Origin: Euborellia annulipes
Lineage: Eukaryota > Arthropoda > Insecta > Dermaptera > Anisolabididae
DNA: 64,000 bases
Direction of reading: 5' to 3'
Assembly (NCBI GenBank): GCA_023213315.1
Contig: JAKCPI010031558.1
Coordinates: 40,243 to 104,242, forward strand
In this document: positions 10,140 to 22,637 of the stretch, piece after piece
Numbering within the stretch: position 1 is the first letter of the stretch
Layout of the letters: every line of letters starts with the position of its first letter
Notes under the pieces: model-generated
Told to the model about the DNA's origin: nothing
Seen by the model: the letters and a program-made list of their open reading frames with translations, nothing else
Database searches by the model: none
Program-made: the position numbers and the translations under genes

Positions 10140-12075
10140 TTCTCGACATAGAATTTTTGATATGATCGCAATACTTTCTCTCTATATACAGTATATTTAA
10201 TATATAGGGTAAGAGAAAGTAATAAAGGCCTCCCGCCCTCAAAGGCTAGTAACGCCGCTGACTTCATGTAGATTGAGATACTATATCTTGATAACCGGCA
10301 AAGTATGAATCGACGTCATCCTATAAAATACCTAGATATTTTATAGCAAAGTATGAAATATGAAATATAAATATATTAATACTTTACCTAGGCATTGTAT
10401 ATAATACCCAGGAATTCTATAAAATGACAAATACGTTTAGGGCACAGTATGAAAAAAAATAAATTTTTTAATCTAAAAGAGAACGGGCTAATTTATAATT
10501 TGAATACAAGTATTTCTGAAAAAAAAAAAAAAAAAAAAAAAAACAGAATTCGGTTTTTCGGGGAAACCCCGGTTTCTCGGTTTTTGATAATATAGCAAAA
10601 AATCCGGTTATCCGGTTTCGGTTTCCACCAGGGCCCCCACCCCTATCCCTCTCTGTCTGACTAGGTTATCTATTTAATTTCCATATTCATTACATATCGC
10701 CCCAAATTGCTTCCATTCTTATCATATTCGATTTATCATTGCCCAGGCCCAACCTATGTTGGCAAATTGCTTCACCGAATTGCCATAAGTCTTTCAGATA
10801 TATTGATAATCCACTTTGAGTTGAGGAATGTAAAATGATCATAGTTGTGTAGGTGCCTTCTACCCCCTCTCCTTAACGCCCCAATCAAAATTTCCCTTCT
10901 CTTTTATTAGCATCCAAATCCGGCATATACCTACATAATTTAAATCTCTTATTAAAGTCAACCATTTTATTTTATATCGTCTCTAAAATTTACCTTGAAC
11001 TGTTAAAGTGTCAGGGACAAATGCAATGACTTCATGTTTTTATTATTATTAATTTTTTTTAGAGATTTGTTTGTCTTATTTTAGTTTGATTGATAGTATT
11101 TATTAATAATATTAAACATTAATCTTGTAGTTAATTGAGGTATGTTTTCATAGCCTTGAACTAGAAATTGTGTTTATTAGCCTATTGCTGAGTTTAGATC
11201 GATCACTTCATTGATATTCATTTTCTTTTAAACAGATTTAAATTCTGTTTTATTATTATTTATTAATAGGTACAATGCCCCATGCTATATTTATTGTTGG
11301 AACTTCTCAGTAGAGATGGGAAACTTCCCCTCGCACCCTCATATGAATGTTAATTACTTTCTCCAGTCTTTAAACATTCAACAAAATTTTTTTTTCTGGC
11401 GTTGTTTTTGATCCTCTCGCCAATTATTATTGCAAAATTAAAATTTTTTGCTATGTGTTATTTGCAAACAAATAGCCAAGCTTTAAAAAATCATAACCCA
11501 CCCTTCCAGCTTCAGGGGTAAATTTTGGTCGCGCAACTGTTTTATTGTAGAGCAAGGATGCTGGAAAGCTTTTCTTTTAGAAAAATCTTTTATATACAGT
11601 ACGGTAAAGTCGGATAAAACCGGGACCCTAATGGTTTTTACTTTTTATTTATTCGCTATGGGAATGAAACAGTCAAAATTTGTATTAAACTAATAAATTG
11701 ATCCCTTCTGAATATGGGCGTAACTGGAGAATTTGGCTGGGGCCATGGGACCAGCCATCCTCGCTGGAGAGGGGGGGGGGGACATGGGACCAGCTATCCT
11801 TCGGAGGGCCTGGAAAGCCCCATATTTTCTCAATTTTTCTTGGGGCAGGGCGCCACCCCCCCCCCCCCCAGGCACTCCCCTAGTTACGCTCAAGCTTCTG
11901 AAGAAAAAGCAACAAAATCAGTGGTGAACAATTGCAATTAAGATCATAAAAACACATTTTCCCGGTTCGGGAACTGGAAAGAATAATTAAATAAAAACAC
12001 ATTAATACATCGCAATAAAACTATTTATTAAATAAAATGACCAATATTAAATTTTGCATTATATTAAATGTTTCG
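10140..12075. other. Non-coding repeat-rich stretch
   Basis: No exon-like frame is supported here. It contains a TACTTTCTCT-type repeat end (10140-10230), a poly-A run (10520-10542) next to degenerate CGGTTTCGG repeats (10545-10625), long AT-rich sequence, and a G/C-run region at 11715-11885 that looks like another MITE. Open frames at 11690-11940 arise from the homopolymer tracts. Confidence 0.5.
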
Positions 12076-12078
12076 GGT

Positions 12079-12236
12079 GCCCATGACCCGTGGCTCAGAG
12101 AGAAGCCGGAGTCCCGGGTTCGCTTCCCGTCCCAAGCGAGAAAAATTTATATTATTTGATTTGAATACAAATCATTTGAATTAAATTGGGGTGAGGTCTA
12201 AATGGCCTTAGATGTCTAAAAAGACCTTAAAAAAAT
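12079..12236 (+). mobile_element. tRNA-derived SINE, family 1 (plus)
   Basis: The A-box region GACCCGTGGCTCAGAGAGAA and B-box CGGGTTCGCTTCCCG are spaced as in a tRNA, followed by a body with ATTTGATTTGAATACAAATC, GGTCTAAATGGCCTTAGATG and an A-rich end. This structure (polymerase III promoter, unrelated body, A-rich tail) is typical of tRNA-derived SINEs. The LINE partner is not evident. Confidence 0.8.
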
Positions 12237-13320
12237 GTTTCGGGTAATCTGGCATTTTCAGAAGGCCGGTCCCGTTTAGGCCGAACTAGCAAGACTCTAC
12301 TGTATTAATTGTTTGAAAAGAGGTTGCCTGAAAAATTGTGGCACATGATCAAGAAAGAGCGAGGAGTTAAATAAATATATTTGTGGGTTTTTTATTTGCC
12401 CGGGGGGTAAGAAAAGGTGAGGGTTCGTGGCGGGGCCGATTTAATTGGAGGCGGGGCTAGCTTATACAATATATTAAATGAAAGTAAGGGAGAGGAAGGC
12501 ACCACCTTTGCAGACCAGAAAAAGATTATTGAATTTGCTTACAAATTATTAAATCATTATTTTTAGTTGATTACTATCTCGGTAAATGGCCTGGAAAAAA
12601 ATTGTGAACTCGTATTTATTCTTGTAATTAGAATTTCATTTTAATTTGCTTTTAAAATGATCTCTTGAACAAGAATTAACCGTTATTATAATTTAATTTG
12701 AATCCCGATAAATATTTCGTTCCGGTAAAAATTAAATAAAAATTGTTTTTTAACCACAAATGATGCAAACGTGTTCAGGAGATTAATCCAAGCGTGACTG
12801 GCTGTAAATGAACCAAATGACGTAACGAAGAAGAGGTTGGCGAGAGAGGACAGAAGGACGTGTTGTGGTCGGTGTTAAACATGTATCAATGAACAAGGAG
12901 TAATCTGAGAAACAATGACCGCAAATTATTAAAAGTCAATAAATATATTTTGTGGTTTTAAAATTTATTCATTACTACTACTACTTATTACAAAAAAGAG
13001 GAAAAAACCTCAAAATTATTACTATATAATTTTTGGCTCGTCCTCGCAAGAGCCGTTGTTGACCTTGGGGGTTAATTTAAAAGGATAACTTATTTTTATT
13101 TTCTCTTACCTATATATAGTATGTAATATTTATACCCGCAGGCCCTGATGATGACTATCTAGTTCAAAATTTGTACAAGTTAGTTGGCTAAAAAACTGAA
13201 AATAAAAAATTTAAGAATAATAATCTTTTATTTCTCAACCTAACTGTCCATCAGTTAACTTGACGAGGAAACCTGCTGCTACAATTATAAATATTTACTG
13301 ATGTATATATTTCAAATTTT

Positions 13321-13668
13321 TAAATAAATTCCTTCTGGCTCGTCCTCGCATAGAGCCGTTGTTGAATCCCTTTGGGGATTTGCATGTAAATTTCGACTCA
13401 AAAGGGTAACTTTTTACACATTTTTTTTTCAATTCTTATGAAATTTTTTATTTAATTAGAATTATTTAATTTGTATAAAATACCTGTTATTCAAATGTGA
13501 GATTAAAATTTAAAAAATATCTATAGTAGTTAACATTTAAAACGCAAATTTGGAATTAAGGTGCTATGGGAAACTAAAAATATCTCGACACAAGCACAGA
13601 ACACAATTTTCGAATACCGAAGGTAAGAGAAAATTGTGTGCTGTGCGACCAGCAACACCATATTTTTT
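13321..13668. repeat. Interspersed repeat with GGCTCGTCCTCGCATAGAGCC hairpin
   Basis: The sequence from CTGGCTCGTCCTCGCATAG through GGGGATTTGCATGTAAATTT to AAGGTGCTATGGGAAACTA is repeated at 47990-48295, and in part at 13035-13110. The 3' part is a hairpin: ATATCTCGACACAAGCACAG pairs loosely with the TGTGCTGTGCGACCAG region. The same hairpin occurs near 24402-24510, 19930-20000, 36080-36170 and 9635-9760. Confidence 0.65.
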
Positions 13669-13736
13669 ATTATTATAAATCTTATTTTTTGTTCTTTATC
13701 GATTAATTCTAATTTCTTCTTTATTTTTTTTTTCAG

Positions 13737-16700
13737 CTGTGGCAGAGGAATGCAGCGATTTTATTTTAGCTACATTAGATTTATCAAGAATATTCAAATG
13801 TGATCATTATCCTGATACTGAAAATCAAGAGGAATGCGTCAATTTTGCCAGAGGTACAGAGGCCTAGTTGTTTTAAATTCAAAAGGGAGTGATTAATTAG
13901 AATTAAATTAAACGAAGCCTTTTCGAAGACAAAATGTGATATACTAAAAATTATTTATGTAATATCGTATCCAAAAACCAATTTTTTTTATCAAATATAA
14001 TTTTGTAATCATATAAAATAATTATTTGGAGAGACAAAGTCATAATTATATAAAATATTTAACTAAATTACACCATTTATAGCCAATTGGTTAACTAACA
14101 TTTTATAATTTATATTTTATAATAAAAAGCTATATGACCCGAGAAGAATTTTTATTGAAGGTATTCTCATTAAAAATAGCCATGAACTATGGTATAAAAT
14201 TATAGTGGTCTTTTTCTCCCAATAGGCAAATAAAATGCCAACCCAATAATACCTCTTCGTACGTCTTCGCTTTTCGCAATTATTAACTATCTTTTATAGT
14301 TTTATGAAATTTTTTCAGAAGAGAAATGCATGGAAAAGGAGTTCCGATGCCTTGAAGGCACTTGCATTCCAAATCGGTGGAGATGTGATAATACAAAAGA
14401 CTGTGCTGGAGGTGAAGATGAACTTAATTGTACTAAATGCGCTTCTAACGAATTCAGGTGAGAATTACTATTTAAACTCTAACAATAATATTTTGACATT
14501 TAAAAGAGTTCTTTATTTTTTAATTTATCAATATATTGTCATTAGGTCTAAACATTCACTTTTACTACTGAATGGCAAAACCCATTGAAAAGCATTGGGC
14601 CCTATCTCAATTTTCAAAATCCAAACTATTTAAGGGGCTTCAGGAGGACACATTGAATCTCCGAATCAGAAACTACTGAGGAATTTTAAACTGTTTTTAT
14701 GCGTTTTTACTTTCTCATACCCTATATATGAAATATATAGAGAGAAAGTATTCGATTCATGTCAAAAATTCGATGTCGAGATTTTTTTTTAATGATTTAA
14801 ATACATGTATAAGAATTAGATTTTCGGTTTAACTGTGGTTTATTTGTAAAAATTACAGGTTGTTACATCCTTTGTAATCTTAGCTGAATTGTACCTGAAG
14901 AAGGCCACAGAATGAGTGGCCGAAACGTTGTAATTTTTACAAATAAACCACAGTTAAACCAAAAATCTAATTCTTTTACTAATGATAACAACTGTGAAAG
15001 CCTAAATTCCAAAGTTTAAATACATGAGCATTTTACATAATAGAAGGCCTTCTTTTTAATTATTATACTATTAATTTAAAAAAAAAAAATTATATATATA
15101 TAAAATGCAAAACAAACTCTATTATGAAAATTGTAATTTTTTTCAAATCTAAAAATGTAAAAATCATTAAAAATATAGTCCTACACCTGTTGGCAAATTT
15201 TCGTAATAGTTGGGCTTTTTTGCTAAATTTTTTTACCCCTAGCATCATCTTATCGGCAAAAACATACGAACAGCATAGCCGAAGAGCCTTAATAGTTAAT
15301 TAAATCTTTGAAATGAAAAATCATAAAAATTTATAAAGATAACTGGAAGGAGACCTACATATTTCTTAATGACTCTATTATGCATGTTAAAAAAAAAAAC
15401 CATCTGAAACCAGTGGAAAAATTATTAAAGGTGAAAATCTACTTTAGATGGAGGCACGGCCAGTGGCGTCATTTCAACTTTTTCTTGGGGGGGGGGGGCA
15501 AATTTTTTCTTGGGGGCAAACATTTTTTTTTCTTAAAATTTACTTACAAATGGGTACCCAAATTTGACCAAAACATATTTAATTTAATTAATTGTTTAAT
15601 TTTGTACAGTTTGTATATTCGTTGATGTATTTTGGAGTATTTTATTTAGAATAATATAAAATTTTATAAAAATCAGAGCCCTTGGGGGGGGGGGCAAATG
15701 TCCCCCCTCCCCCCAAATGACGCCACTGGGCACGGCTAGTTTTATATTATCTCGCTACTGGAGACTTTTTTTAAATTACTATAGTATTAGCTTGTTTTAG
15801 ATTATTATGTCTTTTAAAGGTCTTTTTCGGCATCTAAGGTCATTTAGACCCCATTCCTATCTTTTTAAATGATTTGTAGTCAATTCAAATGAAATGAATT
15901 TTTCTCGCTTGGGAAGGGAAGCGAACCCGGGACCCCAGCCATGAGAAGCTAATATCTTCTCTCTGAACTACGGGTCACGGGCATTATTATAATGTTGATT
16001 ATAATAAATTTTATGATTGATTGCAGGTGTGAAAGTGATCAACAATGTTTACCAGCTCGTTGGCATTGTGATGGTCAAAAGGATTGCAGAGATGGATCTG
16101 ATGAGATAAATTGTGCAGCACAGCGAAGAGGAGGATGTGGCCATGGACAATTTCGATGCGCAGATAGAAGCGCCTGTATTCCAGCATCTTGGATATGTGA
16201 TGGTTCTTCACAATGCAGAGATGGATCTGATGAGCGAAATTGCTCATTTTTTGGTTAGCATTATTTTTCAACCTACAGAAACCCAAAAAGATAAAAGATA
16301 AGAATTTTGGAAAATAATGATACCGTAAAATTAAATTTGGGTTTTCAATCTTTGTCATTCACAGAATCTTTTATCTAATTATTGACTTACAAGTGTTTAC
16401 CTCGGCTACGCCCCCTGGAGGCGAGCAAATGCATAAGTTTTTCTTCCTCACTGTTTGGAAATTTTGCAATTACTCGCCGAAGGCAAAACATAAGTGTTTT
16501 AAATTTCCCTCTCCGACTCCACTTCCTTTTAACTCTGGCCACTCTGAGCCCTGACAGGCACATACACACTACACACAGGAAGTCAGTGGCTAGCGCTTTA
16601 TATATAGTAATGATAATGATTACTTACTTGTCTTTGAAATTTTTTTTGGGGGGAGGTGAGGCAAATGGCCTCCTCTCCCCACCATTTCCCTTTGAAATTA

Positions 16701-18204
16701 TATATTTTGAAATATTTCATTTAGAACAATATAAAATTTAAAAAGGACCAGAGCCCTTACAAAGGGGAGGCAAATGGCCTCCTCGATCCACCATTTGCCT
16801 CTGGTCCTTTTTAAATTTTATATTGTTCTAAATAAAATATTTCAAAATATATAATTTCAAAACAGGCATATAATCTGTAAACAATTAATTAAATTAAATA
16901 TCTTTTGGCCAAATTTGAAATACCTATTTATTTGTAAGTTAAAAAAAACAAAAAAAAACATCTTTAGCAAGACTTCTGATTTCTTTTAAATTTTATTTTA
17001 TTTTATTTTAATTAAAATATTTAAAAATAATGATAATTAGACTCTTTAGCCTGTTAATACAAAGATATTTTTTTACAAATGAATTTTTTTTTTGGGAATT
17101 TTAAGAAAAAAGATGTTCGCCACCCCCCTCACCCTACACAAACGATTTATTCATTAGAAGAAAGATAAAAATTAAAATGTTTCTAATAAAATAATCTTTT
17201 ATTTGTCAACATATCAAAATAAAAAGATTGAACATTTTAAAATAATTTAATTTTTACGTAGCCTACATTCTTTTTGGTCTATTGGATATAAACTTTTTTA
17301 GAAAATTCAATAGAATTTTAAAAATTATTTATGATCTACAATTCCATAATAAAAAAGAAGCTACTTAAAAATTGATTTAAATCAAACTTTTAATTGTTGA
17401 ACTGTTTTCATGTATAATAATTTATAAATATTAACAGATTAAAAAAATATTTTGTCAATTCCTGATCAGGATCAGATCAAAAAAAAATTTTCCTCCAGGA
17501 AACCACAAAAATTCTTTTCAACTTTAAATGTCTTGTTTTGTAGAATAATTAATCTCTTAAGAGAGACAAAACTAATTCAAATAATATGTTTTAGAATGTC
17601 GTCCAGAATCATTTAAATGCCATAACACTGGTATATGTATACCAAATTTGAAATTATGTAATGGAATTAGTGATTGTCCAGATAATTCTGACGAAGAATT
17701 TTGTAAAACAATAAAACAACGTAAGTATTCATTATATGACTTTTTTTAGGTGAAATCTTTTATTAATTAATTTTATATATCTTCCTTAAATCTACTCAAA
17801 TAATGAACCTCTAATTTTATATCATTCACATTTTATTACTTATTCATGAATCAAAAATTGTAAAATTTTATTAAAGAGAAAGGCTTTTTATTTCCAGCCG
17901 TTTTATAAGATCTTTTCTCATAACATTTCCCTCAAAGAAATGATTATTTTATTTTAATTATTTTTTTATTAAATTTAAAATTAAGTCTATATTATTGTTA
18001 ATTGTAATTATATTATTTTTTTTAGCCCCCGTTCTGACTTCATCTCCACATACATCTCCATGTCCTTCAGGAGAACTTCGTTGCCTGGAAGGAAGGTGTA
18101 TTGTTCTAGCCCAACTCTGTGATGGTGTTCGTGATTGTACAGATGGTGCAGATGAAGCTAATTGTAGTAATCCTAATAATCAGCAAACAGTTCTTATCAC
18201 ATAA
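13737..18204 (+). CDS. Possible Frizzled-CRD / LDLR class A repeat extracellular protein (3' part, five exons)
   Basis: Exons 13737-13853, 14319-14457, 16027-16253, 17595-17720 and 18026-18204 join in one frame through GT-AG sites. The first visible exon encodes ECSDFILA...KCDHYPDT...ECV, which resembles the C-terminal end of a Frizzled-type cysteine-rich domain. Five LDLR class A modules follow, each with six cysteines and a calcium-binding acidic cluster such as [10 protein letters not shown] or [10 protein letters not shown]. The protein ends 13 residues after the last cysteine without a membrane segment or protease domain, so it is probably secreted, or this is a short isoform. Fz plus LDLR-A order recalls corin-like proteins, but no SRCR or trypsin domain is seen here. 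The start lies upstream of 13737 and was not found. Confidence 0.85.
14811..14976. repeat. Fold-back repeat with hammerhead-like motif, LDLR-A gene intron
   Basis: The arms 14812-14866 and 14922-14976 are nearly perfect complements (GGTTTATTTGTAAAAATTAC and its reverse). The right arm begins inside the GAAACGTT of the ribozyme-like core. The repeat lies in the intron between the second and third visible exons of the LDLR-A gene. Confidence 0.8.
14895..14929 (+). ncRNA. Hammerhead ribozyme-like motif (copy b)
   Basis: CTGAAGA, one extra A, then a 6-bp stem II (GGCCAC / GTGGCC, 7-nt loop) directly abutting GAAACGTT. All invariant core positions (CUGA, GA, GAA) are present and the predicted cleavage base is U. 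Three stem I pairs (TAC / GTA) are seen. It is in the sense orientation of the LDLR-A gene intron. Confidence 0.65.
15461..15728. mobile_element. hAT-like MITE, family C (complete)
   Basis: The left end CAGTGGCGTCATTT and right end AAATGACGCCACTG are perfect inverted repeats. An exact 8-bp duplication GGCACGGC flanks the 268-bp element (15453-15460 and 15729-15736). G-runs follow the left end and C-runs precede the right end; the interior is AT-rich and non-coding. It sits in an intron of the LDLR-A gene. Confidence 0.93.
15817..15982 (-). mobile_element. tRNA-derived SINE, family 1 (minus)
   Basis: The complement reads GCCCGTGACCCGTAGTTCAG, then a B box in GGGTTCGCTTCCC, a body with GGTCTAAATGACCTTAGATG, and ends CGAAAAAGACCT. 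It ends about 45 bp upstream of an LDLR-A exon (16027), so its 5' half lies close to a splice acceptor. Confidence 0.8.
16640..16915. repeat. Inverted duplication of a G-rich MITE fragment
   Basis: AATATATTTTGAAATATTTC, TTTAGAACAATATAAAATTT and AAAAGGACCAGAG are repeated in inverted orientation from about 16797 onward. GGAGGCAAATGGCCTCCTC occurs around the centre. A similar fragment occurs at 25040-25210. It looks like two tail-to-tail copies of one MITE relative of family C. Confidence 0.6.
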
Positions 18205-19780
18205 TTGAAAACATAAATGTTTTCTCTAAATTTGCCAAAAATCAGGTAAAAATTATCAAACTCATTCATATTAATTATATAATATGATGATAAGTATAAT
18301 GATGAGAGGGAGTCAAAAAAATAATTTCATTTGTTCACTTTGATAAGTTTTTGATGAACCATCGTGAGAAAAAATTTAAAATCTTTTCAATTAAGAAATT
18401 TCTAATTTTCTCATTCAGGCGGAAGATCATTAAACTTATTTTTTTACTTTTCGAATTACGTTATTATGAAATTTTCAGAACACTTATTGTGGGTGGGAAA
18501 CAATATTCCCGCCCTTCTTCCTTCGCCCATGTTCATAGATGCAAAACGGATTAGTAATCTAAAAGCACACAAATGAATTTATTTTGACTGTCTCAATTCT
18601 TTTCCTTTCCCTTGGTCAACAATCCAACTTCCTAAGGGGGTGTTCCTGAAGACAGGGCCCTAGCCAGAGAATTTTTTCTGAAAAAGTGAGGGTTGAATGA
18701 TCTGTGAAATTTACCCTTCAAATTTTAAAGAATATAAAATATGCTTGGCCCTGTCTTAAGTCGTTTACTGAAGGGATTTGACAATTTTTCAAATATTTCG
18801 GAGAACTTCCAATGGATTTAAACACTTTTTACTTTCTTTTCACTTGCAGATGGCTGATGGGTAACTATCTCCTGAATACTTTACTTTCTCTTACCTCTAT
18901 ACCCTGTATATTGAAAGTATTGGATTAATGTCAAAAATTCGATGTTTTTTGGCATCTGGGTCATTTAGACCCATTTTCACCACGCGGACAATAATTAGAA
19001 CTGGCGTGGTAGACTATCTAGATTATTCAACAATTATTTTTCAATTGAAAAATTGTCTCCTCAATACCCAATTTTAATAAACCTAAATAATAAACCTAAA
19101 TTATAGCCCCGTTTGTTCACAATTATATAATTATATAATTCTAAATTTCAATCCATTTCAGGTTTCATAGTGGGTTAGATGCCTGCCTGCACAACCTGCC
19201 TATTCCATTCCATTGAATCGTCTTACATAAATATTTCTAGACTTTATTTTTAATTAATATGGAGATATTTAAATAATTATTTTTTATTTTAGAAACATCT
19301 TCGTCATTTTATTTGTGGAGTAAAAAATGTGAAGTCCATTTTTTTTATTGTAACAACGATTTTTTTTTATTATTTTTTTTTTTTAATTTATCACAAAAAT
19401 CTAAAAATGCATGTATTTAATTTGTATACATTTGTTTTTTAATATAATCCCCAAAAATAGATTATAAATAATATACTTTATATATAAAGAAACAATCTAG
19501 TTGTTAGAAAATAAAGAGTATTGTTACGTTAATGCTTTTTACAAAACTATATCAGAGTTTTCTTAAAAAAAAAAAATAAAAAAAGTAAAAAGGATTTCCT
19601 ATTATTTTTACAAATAAAACAAATTTGTAAAATTAAAATTACATATAATGGAAACTATAAAGTAAATCAGTGCTTCTTAAATTAGTGGGCCGAGGCCCCC
19701 TAGGGGCCGTGGATTACCCATAGGGGGGCCGTGAAGAGTCGCAAATGTAATAAATATCAATAAATTATTAGTAGGATAAA
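18205..19780. other. 3' flank of the LDLR-A gene
   Basis: AT-rich sequence after the stop codon. AATAAA-type polyadenylation signals occur (for example near 19507, and 19612), but which one is used cannot be told. A repeat end (TTTACTTTCTCTTACC, 18883) and a SINE-1 tail fragment (18950-18975) are embedded. No further exon is recognised. Confidence 0.4.
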
Positions 19781-19828
19781 TAAAAGGCCAAGCAGCTATG
19801 TTTATCTCTTTATTATAGAACCCACAGC

Positions 19829-19860
19829 TACGTTTCGGTCGACTATGCGACCATCTTCAT
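19829..19860 (-). ncRNA. Hammerhead ribozyme-like motif (copy s, partner of a disrupted copy)
   Basis: On the minus strand ATGAAGA is followed by U and a 5-bp stem II (GGTCG / CGACC) abutting GAAACGTA. The first core base is A instead of C, which should weaken it. The inverted partner copy on the plus strand, ending GAAACGTC at 20160-20167, is split by the hAT element at 19883-20145. Confidence 0.5.
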
Positions 19861-19882
19861 GACATTCAGGTTCATCGCATAG

Positions 19883-20145
19883 CAAGGGCGGATCCAGAGG
19901 TGTTTCTCGGGGGGGGGGGTAATCTGGTGTGACTCGTCGCACAGCACACTATTTTTTCTTAATTTCGGTAATTTAAACGCGCATTCTGTACTTGTTTGCC
20001 AGAATATAAATACAAATCAAATTTTTAAGTATTAATTTTTAAAATTTTACATTCAAAATATATTTTTTTCGAAAAAAAAAGTATTTTTTTTCAAATCTCA
20101 GGAGGGTAATTACCCCCTTTACCCCCCCCCTTGTATCCGCCCTTG
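19883..20145. mobile_element. hAT-like MITE, family D (inside a hammerhead-like repeat)
   Basis: The left end CAAGGGCGGATCCAGAGG and right end TGTATCCGCCCTTG are inverted repeats of the 263-bp element. The exact 8-bp duplication TCGCATAG flanks it (19875-19882, 20146-20153). A G-run follows the left end. The interior contains the GTGTGACTCGTCGCACAG hairpin family. A second complete copy is at 36026-36310. Confidence 0.93.
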
Positions 20146-20458
20146 TCGCATAGTCGAACGAAACGTCGCGACTTCTAAAAGTTTAAGAAGCACTGAAGTA
20201 AATATTATGAAATCTGTTACTTTCACTCTTTATTTCTTTTAAGGACTCAAAACGTTCATAATGACCTATAATAATTCACATTTGTTCAACTGATGCTAGA
20301 CAAAACGATTAAATTTACAGTTTTATCTGACTGACGAGCTTAGTAAACTTTATTCAAAAAGTTACGCATTAGTATTTAAATATCTATTTTTGTATATTTG
20401 TATTTACCAAGTCTGATAAATTTGTAAATTTAATTTTTTCCACCTTTCTATCGACTCT

Positions 20459-20694
20459 ATGGGTCGTTTTGATAACTTACCTACCCCAACATTAAAATAG
20501 CCTCCCTATGGTGAAATACATGGTGTTTGTCCTTCAGCTATTTTAATGCTGAAGGACACACACCATGTATTTCCCCATAGGGAGGCTATTTTTTTGTCCT
20601 TCAGCTATTTTAATGCTGAAGGACACACACCATGTATTTCCCCATAGGGAGGCTATTTTAATGTTGGGGTAGGTAAGTTATCAAAACGACCCAT
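20459..20694. repeat. Long palindromic MITE with internal duplication
   Basis: The outer arms (ATGGGTCGTTTTGATAAC and complement) are nearly perfect inverted repeats of more than 50 bp. The centre contains a tandem ~80-bp duplication holding CCTTCAGCTATTTTAATGCT, itself a hairpin. The element can fold end to end. No coding potential is present. Confidence 0.8.
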
Positions 20695-22382
20695 TCAAAA
20701 TAACAATTTTTCAGATGCAATTTCAATGTCTTTTACAAGAGAGAAAAATAAATATAAACTTTTTAGATCTCTACTGGAAAACTCTGAAAAAAACGCTTCT
20801 TATTTTTGCATAATTTTGCATTTACTCATTTAATTATTTGCATTTTATTTAAAGTTTTTTTTTTTTTATTAACATTTTAAATTAGCTCGCTTTAGGGCTA
20901 ATGTTATTATTTTTATAAAAAATTTAAAAAAAAAAAACAAAAAAAAATTGATAAGGCTGAATTTGGAGGGGCTTGAAAATTTTATCTGGGGTTACTCAAT
21001 AAATTTTATTAAAATAATATTAAAGATGATTCATTATTATTAAAATAAGTGATTTATCAATCAAATTATGAATCATCTTTGATTGGATCCTTCCCGGACC
21101 ATTTTGTGAGTCACTTTAAAATTTGTTCATTTGTTAATAGCCCTTTATTTTTTTGATATTTTAATAATTTTATATAACTAATAATTTTTATGAATGTGAT
21201 ATTTCTGTATGTTGAATGAATTCATAGTTCCCAAGACATTAATTATACTTAAGTTACTTATAAAAAAATTTTTTGATATCATTTGAATGTGAATATTTTT
21301 TGTAGATAATGTGTGTAAATAATAAAAAAATATATATATTTTATCCTCATACTCCATTTTAGATTTATAAAAAAATAAAAAACGGAAGATTTTTTTTTCT
21401 TTTAACTTGTTTCCTGATGAACCCTCAAAAACCAAGAGCGGATTCAACGGGGGGGGGGGGGGAGCAGACTAGGGTGTCAGATTCTACAAAGAAGATCCCT
21501 GTTCAAACCCTGGGCGTGCGAGATTTTTTCATTAAATAAAAATATTTATTTAATGTAAACAAATCGACAAGCAGGCACTGGATTGGAATATTGGATATCA
21601 CCACAATAGCCCCCTGGCAACTCCTCGAGGAGAGAGATTTGCTGTGACATCCCGTCCTGTGGAAGGGACGTAAAGAAGGTTCCCTCTCAGTGATGCATTC
21701 TTCGAAAGTAGACAACACGCCGGTGCTGAGGGAGTCCCTCTTCAAACTAGGACATCCTCCAGAGCACAGAAGAGGTTGGATAAAAGGAACCGGGTGGAAC
21801 CAGAAATAAGGATTAGTCCATTAGCTAGAAACGAAAGCAGGAGGAGGAGTTGGAGATAGGAAATAATGTAACTTCACGGGGTGCCGGTAGATGGCTACGG
21901 CCAGAGGCTGATTGGGTTTGAGGTGTGTGTCTTCGTGCACGAAAGCACCTCGGGTAAATAAATGGGGATCCCGATAGGAATTTCAAATAATATAATTGGG
22001 GTACTGTGAGTGGCCCGTCATATTGTTGGACTTAATATTCGCAATAGAATGAACTGATGTCAAAGAGAGCTGGTTTTATTTCTCTGGAAAAAATAACAAA
22101 ACATTGTTATTGTCGAAATGAAATACATTTAAAAAATGTATTTTTTATTTTATAAACTAAGTGCAATTGTCAAGGTCAATTGGTTCAGAAATTATTATAA
22201 TAACTAGCCGCTCCACCCGCCTTCAGCCACCTGAACTCCCGTCCAGTTGGCTCGGGCCCACCTGCGGCGGACCCTCGCCTTATTCAAGTGCCACAATTTT
22301 TCAGTCAATAAAAGTACATATATGGCTTATTATCTCTCCTATATTAAAAAAATCTATATATACCGTAGCGGAGTGTATGACT
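20695..22382. other. Intergenic stretch, unclassified repeats
   Basis: AT-rich to 21420, then a G-run, a B-box-like CTGTTCAAACCCTGGGC at 21500 and a GC-richer segment (21540-21960) with no convincing frame or intron-exon structure. The latter may be a SINE or other retroelement tail. I see no supportable gene. Confidence 0.35.
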
Positions 22383-22637
22383 CAGGGGCGGATTAAAGGG
22401 GGGGGGGCGAGGGGGCGATCGCCCCCCCCCCCCCGAGAAGAAATTCAAACAGTTATAAAAACTAGTAATCTAAAGAAATTACGATTTCCCTCTCTTTAAT
22501 TTCAATTGAATTTGTTACTAATTAATTTAAATAAATAGGAAAGAGGTCTAAATGGCCATAGATGCCGACAAAGTCCTTAAATAAAAAAAAAAAATCCCCC
22601 CCCCCCCCCCCGACAAAATTGCATTAATCCGCCACTG
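22383..22637. mobile_element. hAT-like MITE, family F
   Basis: The left end is CAGGGGCGGATTAAAGG plus a G-run and the right end is TTAATCCGCCACTG after a C-run, imperfect inverted repeats. The flanks GTATGACT and GTCCGACT match at six of eight positions, consistent with an old duplication. A fragment of SINE family 1 (GGTCTAAATGGCCATAGATG, about 22540-22580) lies within it. Confidence 0.65.

Noticed and set aside
12761..12925. GC-richer stretch upstream of the LDLR-A exons that could be a 5' exon
   Set aside because: No open frame ends in a donor compatible with the acceptor phase at 13737, and no cysteine-rich sequence is encoded.
16011..16358. Long open frame on the minus strand opposite the LDLR-A exon
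   Set aside because: It is the shadow of the exon at 16027-16253. The plus strand has the cysteine pattern and in-phase splice sites.
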